DNA of 64,000 bases from Streptomyces sp. NBC_00286 (GCF_036173125.1 NZ_CP108054.1:8873501-8937500), one strand, 5' to 3'. Numbered from the stretch's first letter, positions 8,392-17,547 are shown. The notes: generated by a model from the letters alone, not told the origin. Made by a program: numbers and translations.

Positions 8392-9633
8392 TCAATTGCC
8401 GACACGGCGGCGCAGGTCCTGGAACGCGGTGTAGTTCGCGATGACCTCGATCCGCCCCGGCGGCGCGATCTGCACGGCCTGGTCGAGGTTCTCGCAGACC
8501 TGGAAGGTCTGGTTCGCGACCTCCAGACGCACCGCGAGGTCCAGCTTCCGGTCGCCGATGACGAAGATCGGGTGCCCGCTCAGCCGCGTGTAGTCGACGT
8601 CCCACAGCCAGGAGGTGTCGGTGCCGTCGGCGCCGCGCGCGTTCACGGACAGGATGACCGGCGTAGGCGGCGGGTCGATCAGCGAGAACGTCTCCAGCCA
8701 GCCCGCCGGGTTCTTGGCGAGCAGCAGCCGAAGGTCACGCTGCATGAACTGCACGACGTCGTAGCGCCCGGCCACCGCCTGGACCTGGTACATACGTTCC
8801 AGGGCGACCTGCGGCGGCACACCGAAGACGGCGGCCACGGCGGCCGACGATGCGGCGTTGGCTTTATTGGCGCGGCCCGGTAGCTGGAGGTGGATCGGCC
8901 AGGCGGAACCGTGCGGGTCGAGGACATGGTCGCCGTCCAGCGCCCAACTCGGCGTCGGACGGCGGAAACCGCACTCGCCGCAGAACCAGTCGTCGCCCGG
9001 CCGCTGCATCACACCGCCGCAGGACGGGCAGGACCAGGCGTCGTCCTTCCACATCTGCCCGGCGGCCACCCACACGACGTTCGGCGAGGAGGACGCGGCC
9101 CACACGACCAGCGGGTCGTCCGCGTTGGCGATCACGACGGACTTCGAACCGGCCAGACCCTCGCGCCAGTGCTCGGCGAGCATGCGGGTCTCGGCGGCGC
9201 GGTCGAGCTGGTCACGGGAGAGGTTGAGGAGCGCGATGGCCTTCGGGTCGGTGTCACGTGCCACACCTGCGAGGTACTTCTCGTCGACCTCGATGACCGC
9301 GTACCGCGCGTCCGAGCCGCCGGCCAGCGCGGAGGTGATGCCTGCGGGCATGTTCGCGCCCAGGGCGTTCGAGACGACGGGGCCCGCGGCGCGCAGCGCC
9401 TCCGCGATCAGCCGTGTCGTGGTGGTCTTGCCGTTGGTTGCCGACACCAGGATGACGTCCAAGTGCTCGGCCAGCCGGGCCAGCAGGTCGGGGTCGAGTT
9501 TGAGCGCCACCCGGCCGCCGATCACCGATCCGCTGCCGCGGCCCGCGGCCCGCGACGCCGCCGCGACCGCCTTGCCCGCCGTCACGGCCAGCTTGGCCCG
9601 CGGCGACAGCGGGTCCGAGTTGCCTGCCATCAA
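8392..9633 (-). CDS. murT: Lipid II isoglutaminyl synthase, Mur-ligase-like subunit MurT
   Basis: The 413-residue protein has a Mur-ligase ATP-binding loop (ATNGKTTTTRL, about 63-73), a central Mur ligase domain carrying a four-cysteine zinc ribbon (CPSCG ... CGECG, about 195-215) and the DUF1727 C-terminal domain. The ribbon and the C-terminal domain separate MurT from true Mur ligases. It activates the stem-peptide carboxylate for amidation by ammonia from GatD, whose gene follows. The start is MMAGN at 9633; the second Met is an equal choice. The gene is divergent from def with 144 bases between. Just beyond the stop the last codons are echoed by two degenerate GCCGAC copies. Confidence 0.93.
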   Translation of the reverse strand: MMAGNSDPLSPRAKLAVTAGKAVAAASRAAGRGSGSVIGGRVALKLDPDLLARLAEHLDVILVSATNGKTTTTRLIAEALRAAGPVVSNALGANMPAGITSALAGGSDARYAVIEVDEKYLAGVARDTDPKAIALLNLSRDQLDRAAETRMLAEHWREGLAGSKSVVIANADDPLVVWAASSSPNVVWVAAGQMWKDDAWSCPSCGGVMQRPGDDWFCGECGFRRPTPSWALDGDHVLDPHGSAWPIHLQLPGRANKANAASSAAVAAVFGVPPQVALERMYQVQAVAGRYDVVQFMQRDLRLLLAKNPAGWLETFSLIDPPPTPVILSVNARGADGTDTSWLWDVDYTRLSGHPIFVIGDRKLDLAVRLEVANQTFQVCENLDQAVQIAPPGRIEVIANYTAFQDLRRRVGN

Positions 9634-9777
9634 GTCTCGATCCTCCTTGCGTACGACGCCGCGCCCTGCCCTGCTGCCGGCAACGTGTGGCCCTCAGCCT
9701 ATCGAGATCCACGACCGGCCCGGTTCGCGGCACCACCCCGGCGCCCGCGCGACATTGAGGACCGTACCCTTGCGGCC

Positions 9778-10317
9778 ATGCGACACGGCTCGATCCCGGG
9801 CGCCCAAGGGCGCGTCCTCACGCTGTCCCTCCTCGGCGACCCCGTGTTGCACACACCATGCGAGGAAGTCACCGACTTCGGCCCACAACTGGGGCGTCTC
9901 GTCGAGGACATGTTCGCCACCATGTACGCGGCTCAGGGCGTCGGACTCGCCGCGAACCAGGTCGGTCAGTCGTTGCGGGTCTTCGTGTACGACTGCCCTG
10001 ACGACGAGGAACGACGCCATGTGGGGCACTTGGTGAACCCGCGTCTGGTCGAGGCGGACGGGCTGCTGCTGCGCGGTCCCGAGGGGTGTCTGTCGCTGCC
10101 GGGCCTCGAGGCGGGGACGGAGCGGTACGACCACGCGATCGTCGAAGGCTCCACACTGGACGGTGAGTTGGTGCGGGTCCATGGCACCGGGTTCTTCGCC
10201 CGGTGCCTACAGCACGAGTGTGATCACCTTGACGGTGGGGTGTACGTGGACCGGCTCCGTGGGTGGCGCCACCGGCGGGTTATGCGTCAGGCGGCGCGGG
10301 CATCCTGGGGGCGCTAG
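9778..10317 (+). CDS. def: Peptide deformylase
   Basis: The 179-residue protein has all three deformylase motifs in order: GVGLAANQ, EGCLSLPG with the metal-binding Cys, and HECDHLDG with the catalytic Glu and two metal-binding His. It removes the formyl group from the first Met of new proteins. The ATG at 9778 gives the normal length; the same frame is open far upstream but has no homology there. It is convergent with the TetR gene, and the two stop codons overlap by four bases. Streptomyces usually carry several deformylases; which paralogue this is cannot be decided here. Confidence 0.95.
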   Translation: MRHGSIPGAQGRVLTLSLLGDPVLHTPCEEVTDFGPQLGRLVEDMFATMYAAQGVGLAANQVGQSLRVFVYDCPDDEERRHVGHLVNPRLVEADGLLLRGPEGCLSLPGLEAGTERYDHAIVEGSTLDGELVRVHGTGFFARCLQHECDHLDGGVYVDRLRGWRHRRVMRQAARASWGR

Positions 10318-10958
10318 AAGCTGGGCCCGCCCACCTTGTCGCCCGCCGCCGCCAAGCGGCCCCACAGCAAGTCCGCCAGACTGCGTACCAACTCTGCGCG
10401 TGAGCAGGGCCGTTCGCCCAGCCACCAGTCGCCGGCCGCGTGCATCATGCCGACGATGCCGTGGCCCCACACCCGCGCGAGCTGCGCGCTGTCGGGGCCG
10501 AGGTCGACGCGTTCCTCGATGACTTTGCCGAGTTCCTCGCCCATGCGGCGCAGCAGGGGAGCGGAGTGCAGCCCGACGTCGAAGCCCTGGTCGCTCTGCG
10601 GGCCGCCCTCCGACGGATGCATCAGGAAGCGGTACACCTGCGGACGTGCCTCGATCGCCGCGAGGTACGTGTCGAGGGTGGCCTCGACCCGCTCGCGACG
10701 CTCGGCAGGCGCATCCAGCGCGGCCCGCAGCGCTTCGAGCAGGGCGTCCGTGTGCCGCTTGGCGAGAGCCGCGTACAGTCCACCCTTGTCACCGAAGTGC
10801 CGGTACAGAATGGGCTTGGTGATGCCGGCCTCGGCGGCGATGGCGTTCATCGAGGCGCCGGGGCCGTCGCGGAGCACCACCCGGTCGGCGGCTTCCAGCA
10901 GCTCTCGCCGACGGCGGTCGGCGGACCGCTGCTGCTCGGTCCGCTGTGTGGTGTCCAT
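10314..10958 (-). CDS. TetR-family regulator
   Basis: A 214-residue TetR protein starting MDTTQRTEQQ at the ATG at 10958, preceded by GGGGAGAG. The helix-turn-helix lies at about 35-60 (SMNAIAAEAGITKPILYRHFGDKGGLY region), and the rest is an all-alpha ligand domain that fits the TetR_C family found with lipid genes. It is divergent from the acyl-CoA dehydrogenase gene at 11129, and the 170-base gap holds a perfect palindrome (11075-11094). By analogy with such pairs it probably represses that gene and itself until an acyl-CoA or fatty acid is present. The ligand is inferred only. Confidence 0.9.
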   Translation of the reverse strand: MDTTQRTEQQRSADRRRRELLEAADRVVLRDGPGASMNAIAAEAGITKPILYRHFGDKGGLYAALAKRHTDALLEALRAALDAPAERRERVEATLDTYLAAIEARPQVYRFLMHPSEGGPQSDQGFDVGLHSAPLLRRMGEELGKVIEERVDLGPDSAQLARVWGHGIVGMMHAAGDWWLGERPCSRAELVRSLADLLWGRLAAAGDKVGGPSF

Positions 10959-11055
10959 GAGCTCTCCCCACCCGTTCTGATTCGGCGACGCCCTGCGCAA
11001 CGTAACACCCTGCTGTGATTCTGCATCGAACGGGCTGCCGGAGGGGAACCGGGAG

Positions 11056-11103
11056 TTGACTTTTCCTACCGGCGGGTAACAGGCTACTGTTACCGCAAGT
11101 AAC
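11056..11103 (+). promoter_or_regulatory. Putative promoter and TetR operator for the acyl-CoA dehydrogenase gene
   Basis: TTGACT at 11056-11061 looks like a -35 box. Just downstream lies a perfect 8-bp inverted repeat, GGTAACAG-GCTA-CTGTTACC (11075-11094), overlapped by a second one, GTTAC-CGCAA-GTAAC (11089-11103). The overlapping arms would let a TetR dimer or pair of dimers block the promoter. The -10 box is not clear. Confidence 0.65.
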
Positions 11104-11128
11104 ATGCGAGTGCTTAGCTGGAGGGAAC

Positions 11129-12355
11129 ATGGCCGAGTTCACCATGGAGCTCAACGACGAGCAGAAGGAGGTCCGGGACTGGCTCCACGGCTTCGCCGCC
11201 GACGTGATCCGACCCGCGGCAGCCGAATGGGACGAGCGCGAAGAGACTCCCTGGCCGGTCATCCAGGAGGCCGCGAAAGTCGGTATCTACTCCCTGGACT
11301 TCTACGCCCAGCAGTACTTCGACCCCACAGGCCTCGGCATCCCCATGGCCATGGAGGAGCTGTTCTGGGGTGACGCGGGCATCGCCCTCTCCATCGTCGG
11401 CACCGGCCTCGCCGCCGTGGGCGTCCTCGCCAACGGCACCGAGGAGCAGATCGGCACCTGGATCCCCCAGATGTACGGCGACGCGGGCGACGTCAAGGTC
11501 GCCGCCTTCTGCTCCTCCGAGCCCGACGCCGGCTCCGACGTGGCCTCCATGCGCACCCGCGCGGTCTACGACGAGGCCAAGGACGAGTGGGTCATCAACG
11601 GCACCAAGACCTGGGCGACGAACGGCGGTATCGCCAACGTCCACGTCGTGGTCGCCGTCGTCGACCCGGAGCTCGGCTCCAAGGGCCACGCCTCCTTCAT
11701 CATCCCGCCGGACACACCCGGCCTGTCCCAGGGCCAGAAGTTCAAGAAGCACGGCATCCGTGCCTCGCACACCGCCGAGGTCGTACTGGAGGACGTCCGC
11801 GTCCCCGGCTCCTGCCTGCTCGGCGGCAAGGAGAAGCTGGACGAGCGGCTGGCCCGGGCACGGGAGCGGGCGAAGGCCGGCGGCGAGCGCGTGAAGAACG
11901 CCGCGATGGCCACGTTCGAGGCCTCGCGCCCGGCGGTGGGCGCCATGGCCGTGGGCACGGCCCGGGCCGCGTACGAGGTGGCCCTCGATTACGCCCGGAC
12001 GCGTGAGCAGTTCGGCCGCCCGATCATCGACAACCAGGGTGTCGCCTTCCAGCTCGCCGACATGCGTACATCCATCGACGCGGCCCGGCTGCTGGTGTGG
12101 CGCGCCTCGTGGATGGCGGTCAACGGGAAGCCGTTCACCGCCGCTGAGGGCTCCATGTCGAAGCTCTTCGCGAGTGAGACCGCGAAGAAGGTGACGGCCG
12201 AGGCGATCCAGATCCTCGGCGGAAACGGCTACACACGTGAGTACCCGGTCGAGCGGATGCATCGCGATGCCGCGATCTACACGATCTTCGAAGGTACGAG
12301 TGAGATCCAGCGGCTGGTGATCGCGCGCACCCTCGCGGGTATGCCGATCCGCTGA
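11129..12355 (+). CDS. Acyl-CoA dehydrogenase
   Basis: The 408-residue flavoprotein has the family's ordered landmarks: an N-terminal helical domain, the [11 protein letters not shown] flavin and substrate segment, [10 protein letters not shown] in the beta domain, [23 protein letters not shown] and the C-terminal [11 protein letters not shown] that carries the usual catalytic Glu. It oxidises an acyl-CoA at the alpha-beta bond during beta-oxidation. The ATG at 11129 has GGAGGG seven bases upstream. It is divergent from a TetR gene with a palindromic operator between, so substrate-induced control is likely. The chain-length preference is not readable from sequence. Confidence 0.94.
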   Translation: MAEFTMELNDEQKEVRDWLHGFAADVIRPAAAEWDEREETPWPVIQEAAKVGIYSLDFYAQQYFDPTGLGIPMAMEELFWGDAGIALSIVGTGLAAVGVLANGTEEQIGTWIPQMYGDAGDVKVAAFCSSEPDAGSDVASMRTRAVYDEAKDEWVINGTKTWATNGGIANVHVVVAVVDPELGSKGHASFIIPPDTPGLSQGQKFKKHGIRASHTAEVVLEDVRVPGSCLLGGKEKLDERLARARERAKAGGERVKNAAMATFEASRPAVGAMAVGTARAAYEVALDYARTREQFGRPIIDNQGVAFQLADMRTSIDAARLLVWRASWMAVNGKPFTAAEGSMSKLFASETAKKVTAEAIQILGGNGYTREYPVERMHRDAAIYTIFEGTSEIQRLVIARTLAGMPIR

Positions 12356-12435
12356 CGTCACTGAGCGGTGCGCGGTGCCGTGAGAGCCTGGGGAGTACGG
12401 GAAAGGCAGCGCAGTCGAGCCGAAGGAGTGCGGCG

Positions 12436-13110
12436 ATGGCGCGGACAGCCAGGGAACTGCTGGACACCACCACCGGAAAGCTCGCCCCCGACCCGCAGGC
12501 CAACCGGCTGCTGCCCCTGATCGGCCGGGGCGCGGCACGGCGCGACACCCTCGCCACTCTCGCGCTGGAACAGCGGTATGTGATCGCCGCGGACCGCCGG
12601 GCGTTCCAGCATCTCGCGGATCGGTCGGCCGCCGAGCCCGAGTGCGCCGCCTTCTTCACCATGCTCGCGGAGGGTGAGGCCCTCGCCCATGACCGGCTCG
12701 GCCCGCTGCTCACCGCCTGCGGCGCGGACGAGGCGCGGGTGGCGGGGTACGAGCCGCTGGCGGGGGCCCAGGCGTATCCCGCGTACGTCGCCTGGCTCGC
12801 CCTGAACGGTGCGCCGACCGACGTGGTGCTGGCGCTGAGCGCCAACTTCTCGGCGTGGGGCGGCTATTGCGCCACCATCGCCGAGGCGCTGCGCCGCCAG
12901 TACGGCTTCGACGACGAGGCCTGCGGCTTCTTCGATCTGTTCGCTGAACCCGCGCCTGACTTGGAGCAGAAGGCGATGGCCGCCGTACAGGCCGGACTGG
13001 ACGCGGGGTTGATCAGCGAGGAGGCGGTCCATCGCTACGGACGCCTGCTGCAGCGCTACGAGGAGATGTTCTGGCACACGCTGTGGGAGCTGGACCGGGG
13101 CGAGTCCTAG
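12436..13110 (+). CDS. TenA/PqqC-family helical protein
   Basis: A 224-residue, largely helical protein with the fold signature of the TENA/THI-4/PQQC family: repeated Glu/His/Tyr-bearing helices, YVIAADRRAF, a long ALSANFSAWGGYC helix and a C-terminal FWHTLWELD. Members include thiaminase II and PQQ synthase, but many actinobacterial ones have no known role. The nucleophilic Cys of thiaminase II is not evident, though a Cys follows GGY in the ALSANFSAWGGYC helix. The gene follows the acyl-CoA dehydrogenase by 80 bases on the same strand and may be read from the same promoter. Its end carries a short tandem copy of GCGAGTCCTA. Confidence 0.7.
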   Translation: MARTARELLDTTTGKLAPDPQANRLLPLIGRGAARRDTLATLALEQRYVIAADRRAFQHLADRSAAEPECAAFFTMLAEGEALAHDRLGPLLTACGADEARVAGYEPLAGAQAYPAYVAWLALNGAPTDVVLALSANFSAWGGYCATIAEALRRQYGFDDEACGFFDLFAEPAPDLEQKAMAAVQAGLDAGLISEEAVHRYGRLLQRYEEMFWHTLWELDRGES

Positions 13111-13116
13111 CGAGTC

Positions 13117-13132
13117 CTAGGGCCTGCCCTAG
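13117..13132. terminator. Palindrome between convergent genes
   Basis: CTAGGGC-CT-GCCCTAG is a perfect palindrome that overlaps the last bases of the reverse-strand gene and follows the TenA-like stop. It may serve as a weak bidirectional terminator; no T tract is seen. Confidence 0.35.
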
Positions 13133-13368
13133 TCGGACGACGTCCCGCTGCTGTGCGCGATGCAGGCCACGTCGATACGGTCGGCCAGCTTGGCGAGTTC
13201 GATCGTGAGGGTCGCCACCGTGTCCTCGTCGAGGCCCTCCTGACCGGCCTCCACCAGATGCAGCCACCGGCCGCCGACGTTGCGCAGCAGCTTGCTGACA
13301 TCGGCGGCCGCCACCTGCAAAGTGCCGCGGTCGTCGACGATCAGAGGGAGGGTCACTTCGCGGTTCAC
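13129..13368 (-). CDS. Small conserved hypothetical protein (DUF6213-like)
   Basis: A 79-residue soluble protein beginning MNREVTLPLIVDD. It is acidic, with no membrane segment or signal, and has a two-part look: a short beta region ending in GTLQVAAADV, then a helical region with conserved-looking GGRWLHLVEAG. I believe it belongs to a Streptomyces family numbered DUF6213, but that is from memory and not checked. It lies 25 bases downstream of the gabD-like gene's stop on the opposite side and reads towards the TenA-like gene. Function unknown. Confidence 0.6.
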   Translation of the reverse strand: MNREVTLPLIVDDRGTLQVAAADVSKLLRNVGGRWLHLVEAGQEGLDEDTVATLTIELAKLADRIDVACIAHSSGTSSD

Positions 13369-13393
13369 ACAGGCGATCGTAACTGCGGAACGC

Positions 13394-14779
13394 TCACGCT
13401 CCGTGCCATACGGTGGTGATGTTGCAGAACTCGCGGATTCCGTGGCCCGCCAGCTCCCGCCCGTAGCCGGACCGCTTGACCCCGCCGAAGGGGAACGCCG
13501 GGTGGGACGCCGTCATCCCATTGACGTAGACACCGCCCGCTTCCAGATCGCGTACGAAGCGGTCGATGTCGGCCTCGTCGCGGGTCCAGACGTTGGAACT
13601 CAGCCCGAACGGCGAGTCGTTGGCGATCGTCACTGCCTCGTCGAGGCCGTCGGCGCGATAGAGCGTGGCGACCGGGCCGAAGGTCTCCTCGTGGTGGATC
13701 CGCATGGCCGGGGTGATGTCGGCGAGGACGGTCGGCGGGTAATACCAGCCGGGCCGGTCGGGCCGTTCGCCGCCGCACAGCACCGTCGCGCCGCTCTCCA
13801 CCGCCTCGTCCACCAGCTCCGCCAGACCGTCGCGGCCCTGCTCGCTGGAGAGCGGGCCGACCTCCGTGTCCTCGTCCATCGGGTCGCCGACGTTCAGCGC
13901 CTTCATGCCCGCCGTGAAGCGCTCGGCGAAGGCGTCGAACACGTCCGTGTGCACGATGAACCGCTTGGCGGCGATGCAGGACTGCCCGGTGTTCTGCACC
14001 CGGGCCGTCACCGCGGTTTTTGCCGCCCGGTCGAGGTCGGCCGACGGCATCACCACGTACGGATCGCTGCCGCCCAGCTCAAGGACCGTCTTCTTGACCT
14101 CGTCACCGGCGACCGAGGCGACCGCGCGGCCGGCCGGTTCGCTGCCGGTGAGCGTCGCCGCCTTGACCCGCTCGTCGCGCAGGATGCCCTCGACCTCGCC
14201 GGTGCCGATGATCAGCGTCTGGAAGCAGCCCTCGGGGAAGCCCGCGCGGTGGAACAGATCCTCCAGGTAGAGGGCGGTCTGCGGCACGTTCGAGGCGTGC
14301 TTGAGGAGTCCTACGTTGCCTGCCATCAGGGCGGGCGCGGCGAATCGGATCACCTGCCAGAGCGGGAAGTTCCAGGGCATCACCGCGAGTACGGGGCCGA
14401 GCGGGCGGTAGCGGACGATCACCCTGGAGGCGCCGGAGTCACGCGCCTCCGACTCCGGGCCCTCCTCGTCGGCGAGCAGTTCCTCGGCATGGTCGGCATA
14501 CCAGCGCATCGCCTTCGCGCACTTCGCGACCTCCGCGCGGGCCTGTTTGATGGGCTTGCCCATCTCCGTGGTCATGACGCGGGCGGTGTCCTGCGTGTCT
14601 GCTTCCAGCAGGTCGGCGGCTCGGTGTAGCCGCTGGGCGCGCTCGGCGAATGAGGTGGTGCGGTACGTACTGAACGCTGCGTCGGCGGTTGCGAGCCTGC
14701 GCTCGATCTCCTCGGCGCCGAGGGCGTCGTAGGTTTTGAGTGTCTCGCCGGTTGCCGGGTTCACGGTTGCTATGGGCAT
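13394..14779 (-). CDS. gabD: NADP-dependent succinate-semialdehyde dehydrogenase (aldehyde dehydrogenase family)
   Basis: The 461-residue enzyme begins MPIATVNPATGETLKTY and has the family's key sites: MPWNFPLWQ, LELGGSDP with the general-base Glu, and NTGQSCIAAKR with the nucleophilic Cys, plus EETFGPV. The close resemblance to GabD2-type enzymes points to oxidation of succinate semialdehyde to succinate in GABA breakdown, though other aldehydes are possible. The start is ATG at 14779, preceded by AGGAGG. No GABA transaminase lies nearby. A dispersed repeat follows 80 bases upstream of the start. Confidence 0.9.
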   Translation of the reverse strand: MPIATVNPATGETLKTYDALGAEEIERRLATADAAFSTYRTTSFAERAQRLHRAADLLEADTQDTARVMTTEMGKPIKQARAEVAKCAKAMRWYADHAEELLADEEGPESEARDSGASRVIVRYRPLGPVLAVMPWNFPLWQVIRFAAPALMAGNVGLLKHASNVPQTALYLEDLFHRAGFPEGCFQTLIIGTGEVEGILRDERVKAATLTGSEPAGRAVASVAGDEVKKTVLELGGSDPYVVMPSADLDRAAKTAVTARVQNTGQSCIAAKRFIVHTDVFDAFAERFTAGMKALNVGDPMDEDTEVGPLSSEQGRDGLAELVDEAVESGATVLCGGERPDRPGWYYPPTVLADITPAMRIHHEETFGPVATLYRADGLDEAVTIANDSPFGLSSNVWTRDEADIDRFVRDLEAGGVYVNGMTASHPAFPFGGVKRSGYGRELAGHGIREFCNITTVWHGA

Positions 14780-14857
14780 GGCTGACCTCCTGATACGGGC
14801 GCGCTTCGATGGGGGCGCCAGAACTGGAAGCGCCGTTCATTGAAGCGCCGTCCAGGT

Positions 14858-14968
14858 CTGCGGGTTGTGTGTGGCTGGTCGCTCCCCCACTCTCGGCTGC
14901 GCTCGAGCGGGGGACCCCCATCGCGGCGGAGCCGCATATGTCACAGCGCCGCGCCCCTTCGGGGCACC
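14858..14968. repeat. Composite of two dispersed repeat types
   Basis: It starts with CTGCGGGTTGTGTGTGGCTGG, also seen at 17156-17176 without the last base. It then switches to GCTCCCCCACTCTCGGCT ... CTCGAGCGGGG ... CCCCCATC (14881-14922) and ends with GGCGGAGCCGCATATG ... CGCCGCGCCCC, the inverse of the copy at 6246-6322. The middle block recurs inside a coding region at 20822-20866. Confidence 0.7.
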
Positions 14969-15001
14969 TTGTCGGCATCCGCGTACCCAGGTGTCGGCCT
15001 T

Positions 15002-15469
15002 CTAGCCGACGTGCTCCTCGAGGCGGTCCAGGAACTCTGCCTGAGCCTTGACGATCACGGCTCTCGCTCGGTCGAGCCCGAGCCACTCCACCCGGCTCAG
15101 TTCCGGGAACTCCTGGCGCCGGCCCGAGCCCCTCGGCCACTCCATCTCGAACGTTCCCGGGACCACCGTCGTCGGGTCGAGGTCGGCCTCGATCGCCCAT
15201 GCGGTGACGATCTTGCCGTTCGCCTGCCGGACCTCGCCGAGCGGTACGGCCTCGCCGTCGGGCGGCTCCAGGCCCAGTTCCTCGCGGAACTCCCGGCGGG
15301 CCGCGTCCCAGGCCGGCTCGTCGGGCTCGTACTCACCCTTCGGTACGGTCCACGCGCCGGCGTCGCGCCGCTCCCAGAACGGGCCGCCCATATGGCCGAG
15401 CAGTACCTCCAGGCCGTCGCCGGTGCGGTGGAACAGCAGCAGGCCCGCGCTGCGGCGTGAGGGCTTCAC
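15002..15469 (-). CDS. Nudix hydrolase
   Basis: A 155-residue protein with a perfect Nudix box, G-x5-E-x7-REFREELGL, at about residues 50-72. Such enzymes cleave a nucleoside diphosphate linked to another group; the substrate is unknown. The start is a GTG at 15469 that overlaps the TGA of the upstream DNA ligase gene (GTGA), so the two are translationally coupled. In many actinobacteria an ATP-dependent ligase and a small Nudix protein sit together, which suggests a shared role in nucleotide hygiene or repair. Confidence 0.88.
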   Translation of the reverse strand: MKPSRRSAGLLLFHRTGDGLEVLLGHMGGPFWERRDAGAWTVPKGEYEPDEPAWDAARREFREELGLEPPDGEAVPLGEVRQANGKIVTAWAIEADLDPTTVVPGTFEMEWPRGSGRRQEFPELSRVEWLGLDRARAVIVKAQAEFLDRLEEHVG

Positions 15470-17013
15470 CGGGTCACCTCCGGGTGCGCGGCGAGTAGCG
15501 TCTCGACGGTGTCGGCCTCTGCCGGGGTCTTGTCCTCGCGGTAGCGGAGTACGCGGGCGAAGCGGAGCGTGACGCCGGCCGGGTAGCGGGTGGACTTCTG
15601 CAGGCCGTCGTAGGCGATCTCGACGACGAGCTCGGGCCGTACGGTGACCACGTGGCCGTCGTCCTTGACGGCGAGCTTGCGCAGCCGCTCGGTCTGCCAG
15701 GCCAGCATCGCGTCCGTCATGCCCTTGAACGTCTTGCCCAGCATGGCGAACGAGCCGTCCGGATTCCGTGCCCCGAGGTGCAGGTTGGACAGCTTGCCGG
15801 TACGCCGTCCATGGCCCCACTCGGCGGCCAGTACCACCAGGTCCAGCGTGTGTACGGGTTTGACCTTGAGCCAGGAGGCACCGCGCCGGCCCGCGCTGTA
15901 GGGGGCGTCGAGGCCTTTCAGTACGACGCCCTCGTGGCCGCGCTTCAGCGTGTCCGCGAGGAACCGTTCCGCGGCCTGGCGCGCCTCGCCGTCCGCCGGA
16001 TCCGCCACGAGCGTGCGCCGCACTCGCATCGGCTCGGGCACCAGTCGGGCCAGTTCCGCGTGGCGGTCGGCGAAGGGCAGGTCGAGCAGGTCGTGACCGT
16101 CCACGGACAGTGCGTCGAAGAAGACGGGGGACACGGGCAGGGCTTTGGCCGCTGTGCCGACGTCCGTGCGGGAGCCGACCCGTCCGGCGATGTCCTGGAA
16201 GGACTTCGGTCGTCCTTCCTCGTCGAATGCGATTACCTCGCCGTCCAGGATGAATCGCTCGCCCTTCAACTCCCTTGCCGCAGAGGTGAGTTCGGGCAGG
16301 CGGTCGGTGATGTCGTCCAGGGTGCGGGTGTAGAGGCGTATGGCGTCGCCGTCGCGGTGGACCTGGACGCGGATGCCGTCCAGTTTCTCCTCGACGGCGC
16401 AGGCGCCGAGCTTGTCGATCGCCTCCGCCACGGATGTGGCGCTGTGCGCCAGCATGGGCAGGACCGGGCGGCCTACGGTGAGCCTGAACTCGGCGAGGGC
16501 CTGCGGGCCGTCCGCCAGCAGGCGCTGCGCCACGGTCTGCAGCGAACCGGCCAGCATCACCGCCCGTCGTACGTCCGCGGAGGGTGCGCCGGTCGCCTCG
16601 GCCAGCCCCTCTACGGCTACGGCGTCGAGGGCGCCCTGTCGTACCTCTCCGCTGAGCAGGCCGAACAGGAACCGCTGCTCGTCCGCGGTGGCCGCGGCCA
16701 GCAGGTCGCCGACCAGGCGTTGGCGTTCGGCCTGGGAGCCGGGGCCGGAGACCTTTGCGAGCGCGGTCAGCCGGGCGTCCACGTCTCGCATGCTGAGCGT
16801 GGGCTCTTCGGCCGGGGCGACGGGGCGACTGAGGACCTTCCAGCCGATGCCGATCCGTCCCTGCGGGAGGCGTCCCGCCAGGTACGGGATCACGATCGGG
16901 GCCTCCTCGGCTTCCGCGTCCCGGAACAGCTCGGCCAGGAGGCCGATCTTCCGGGACCGGGCCGAGGTGGCGGCGACCTCTTGCGATACGCGGGCTAGCC
17001 GGGCGAACAGCAT
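15466..17013 (-). CDS. ATP-dependent DNA ligase
   Basis: The 515-residue protein has a helical N-terminal DNA-binding domain, then the adenylation domain with the active-site lysine in EEKLDGIRVQ (about residue 212), GEVIAFDEEG, the FFDALSVDG region, EGVVLKG and WLKVKPVH, and a C-terminal OB fold. This set of motifs marks the ATP-dependent class related to archaeal and eukaryal ligase I; bacteria use it in repair beside the NAD-dependent LigA. It is not fused to polymerase or nuclease domains, so it is not LigD. The stop overlaps the start of the Nudix gene. Upstream lies the 700-bp repeat-rich gap. Confidence 0.93.
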   Translation of the reverse strand: MLFARLARVSQEVAATSARSRKIGLLAELFRDAEAEEAPIVIPYLAGRLPQGRIGIGWKVLSRPVAPAEEPTLSMRDVDARLTALAKVSGPGSQAERQRLVGDLLAAATADEQRFLFGLLSGEVRQGALDAVAVEGLAEATGAPSADVRRAVMLAGSLQTVAQRLLADGPQALAEFRLTVGRPVLPMLAHSATSVAEAIDKLGACAVEEKLDGIRVQVHRDGDAIRLYTRTLDDITDRLPELTSAARELKGERFILDGEVIAFDEEGRPKSFQDIAGRVGSRTDVGTAAKALPVSPVFFDALSVDGHDLLDLPFADRHAELARLVPEPMRVRRTLVADPADGEARQAAERFLADTLKRGHEGVVLKGLDAPYSAGRRGASWLKVKPVHTLDLVVLAAEWGHGRRTGKLSNLHLGARNPDGSFAMLGKTFKGMTDAMLAWQTERLRKLAVKDDGHVVTVRPELVVEIAYDGLQKSTRYPAGVTLRFARVLRYREDKTPAEADTVETLLAAHPEVTR

Positions 17014-17062
17014 GTGGCCATGGTGCTACGGCGACGCGCTCCGCGTGCGGCGGAGCCGGGGG

Positions 17063-17196
17063 GTTTCTTTCCCCAGCCCCGCCCCTTCCCGAAACTGGGG
17101 GCTGCGCCCCCGGGCCCCCGCCAGGGGGTGGTGGGTGACACTTCGTGTCGCGGCTGCGGGTTGTGTGTGGCTGGTCGCGCAGTTCCCCGCGCCCCT
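17063..17196. repeat. Left arm of a long inverted repeat
   Basis: Blocks TTTCTTTCCCCAGCCCCGCC, CCCGAAACTGGGGGCTGCGC, GTGACAC ... GTGTCGCGGCTGCGGG and GTGGCTGGTCGCGCAGTTCC follow in this order. The same blocks return in inverse orientation and reverse order at 17548-17728. Confidence 0.8.
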
Positions 17197-17547
17197 AGGT
17201 GGTCGGTGGTGCGGGGCCGCGGGCCGGTGCGTCAGCCCGTCGCCAACGGGGCATACGGCCCCTTGCTTCCACAGGGTTCTGGTGTGCCCAGACCGAAGCT
17301 AAGCGACGGGCATAGGACGCACCGGCCCACGTCCCCTCCCGCCGGTGGAAAGCTGCGGGTAGCAGGGGGTCCGGGCTCCCTCCGGCGGATGGCTTTTCTG
17401 GGCCGCGGGCTTGTTCGGGGCGCGGGCTCCCACCAGGGGCGAGCCTGTCCGGGGGCTGGCGCCCGGGCCGTGGCCGCCTTCCGGGGCGCGGGCTTGCTCT
17501 GGGCGCCGACGCCTTCTCCGTGCACGGGCAGCCGCAGGCTTCTTTAG

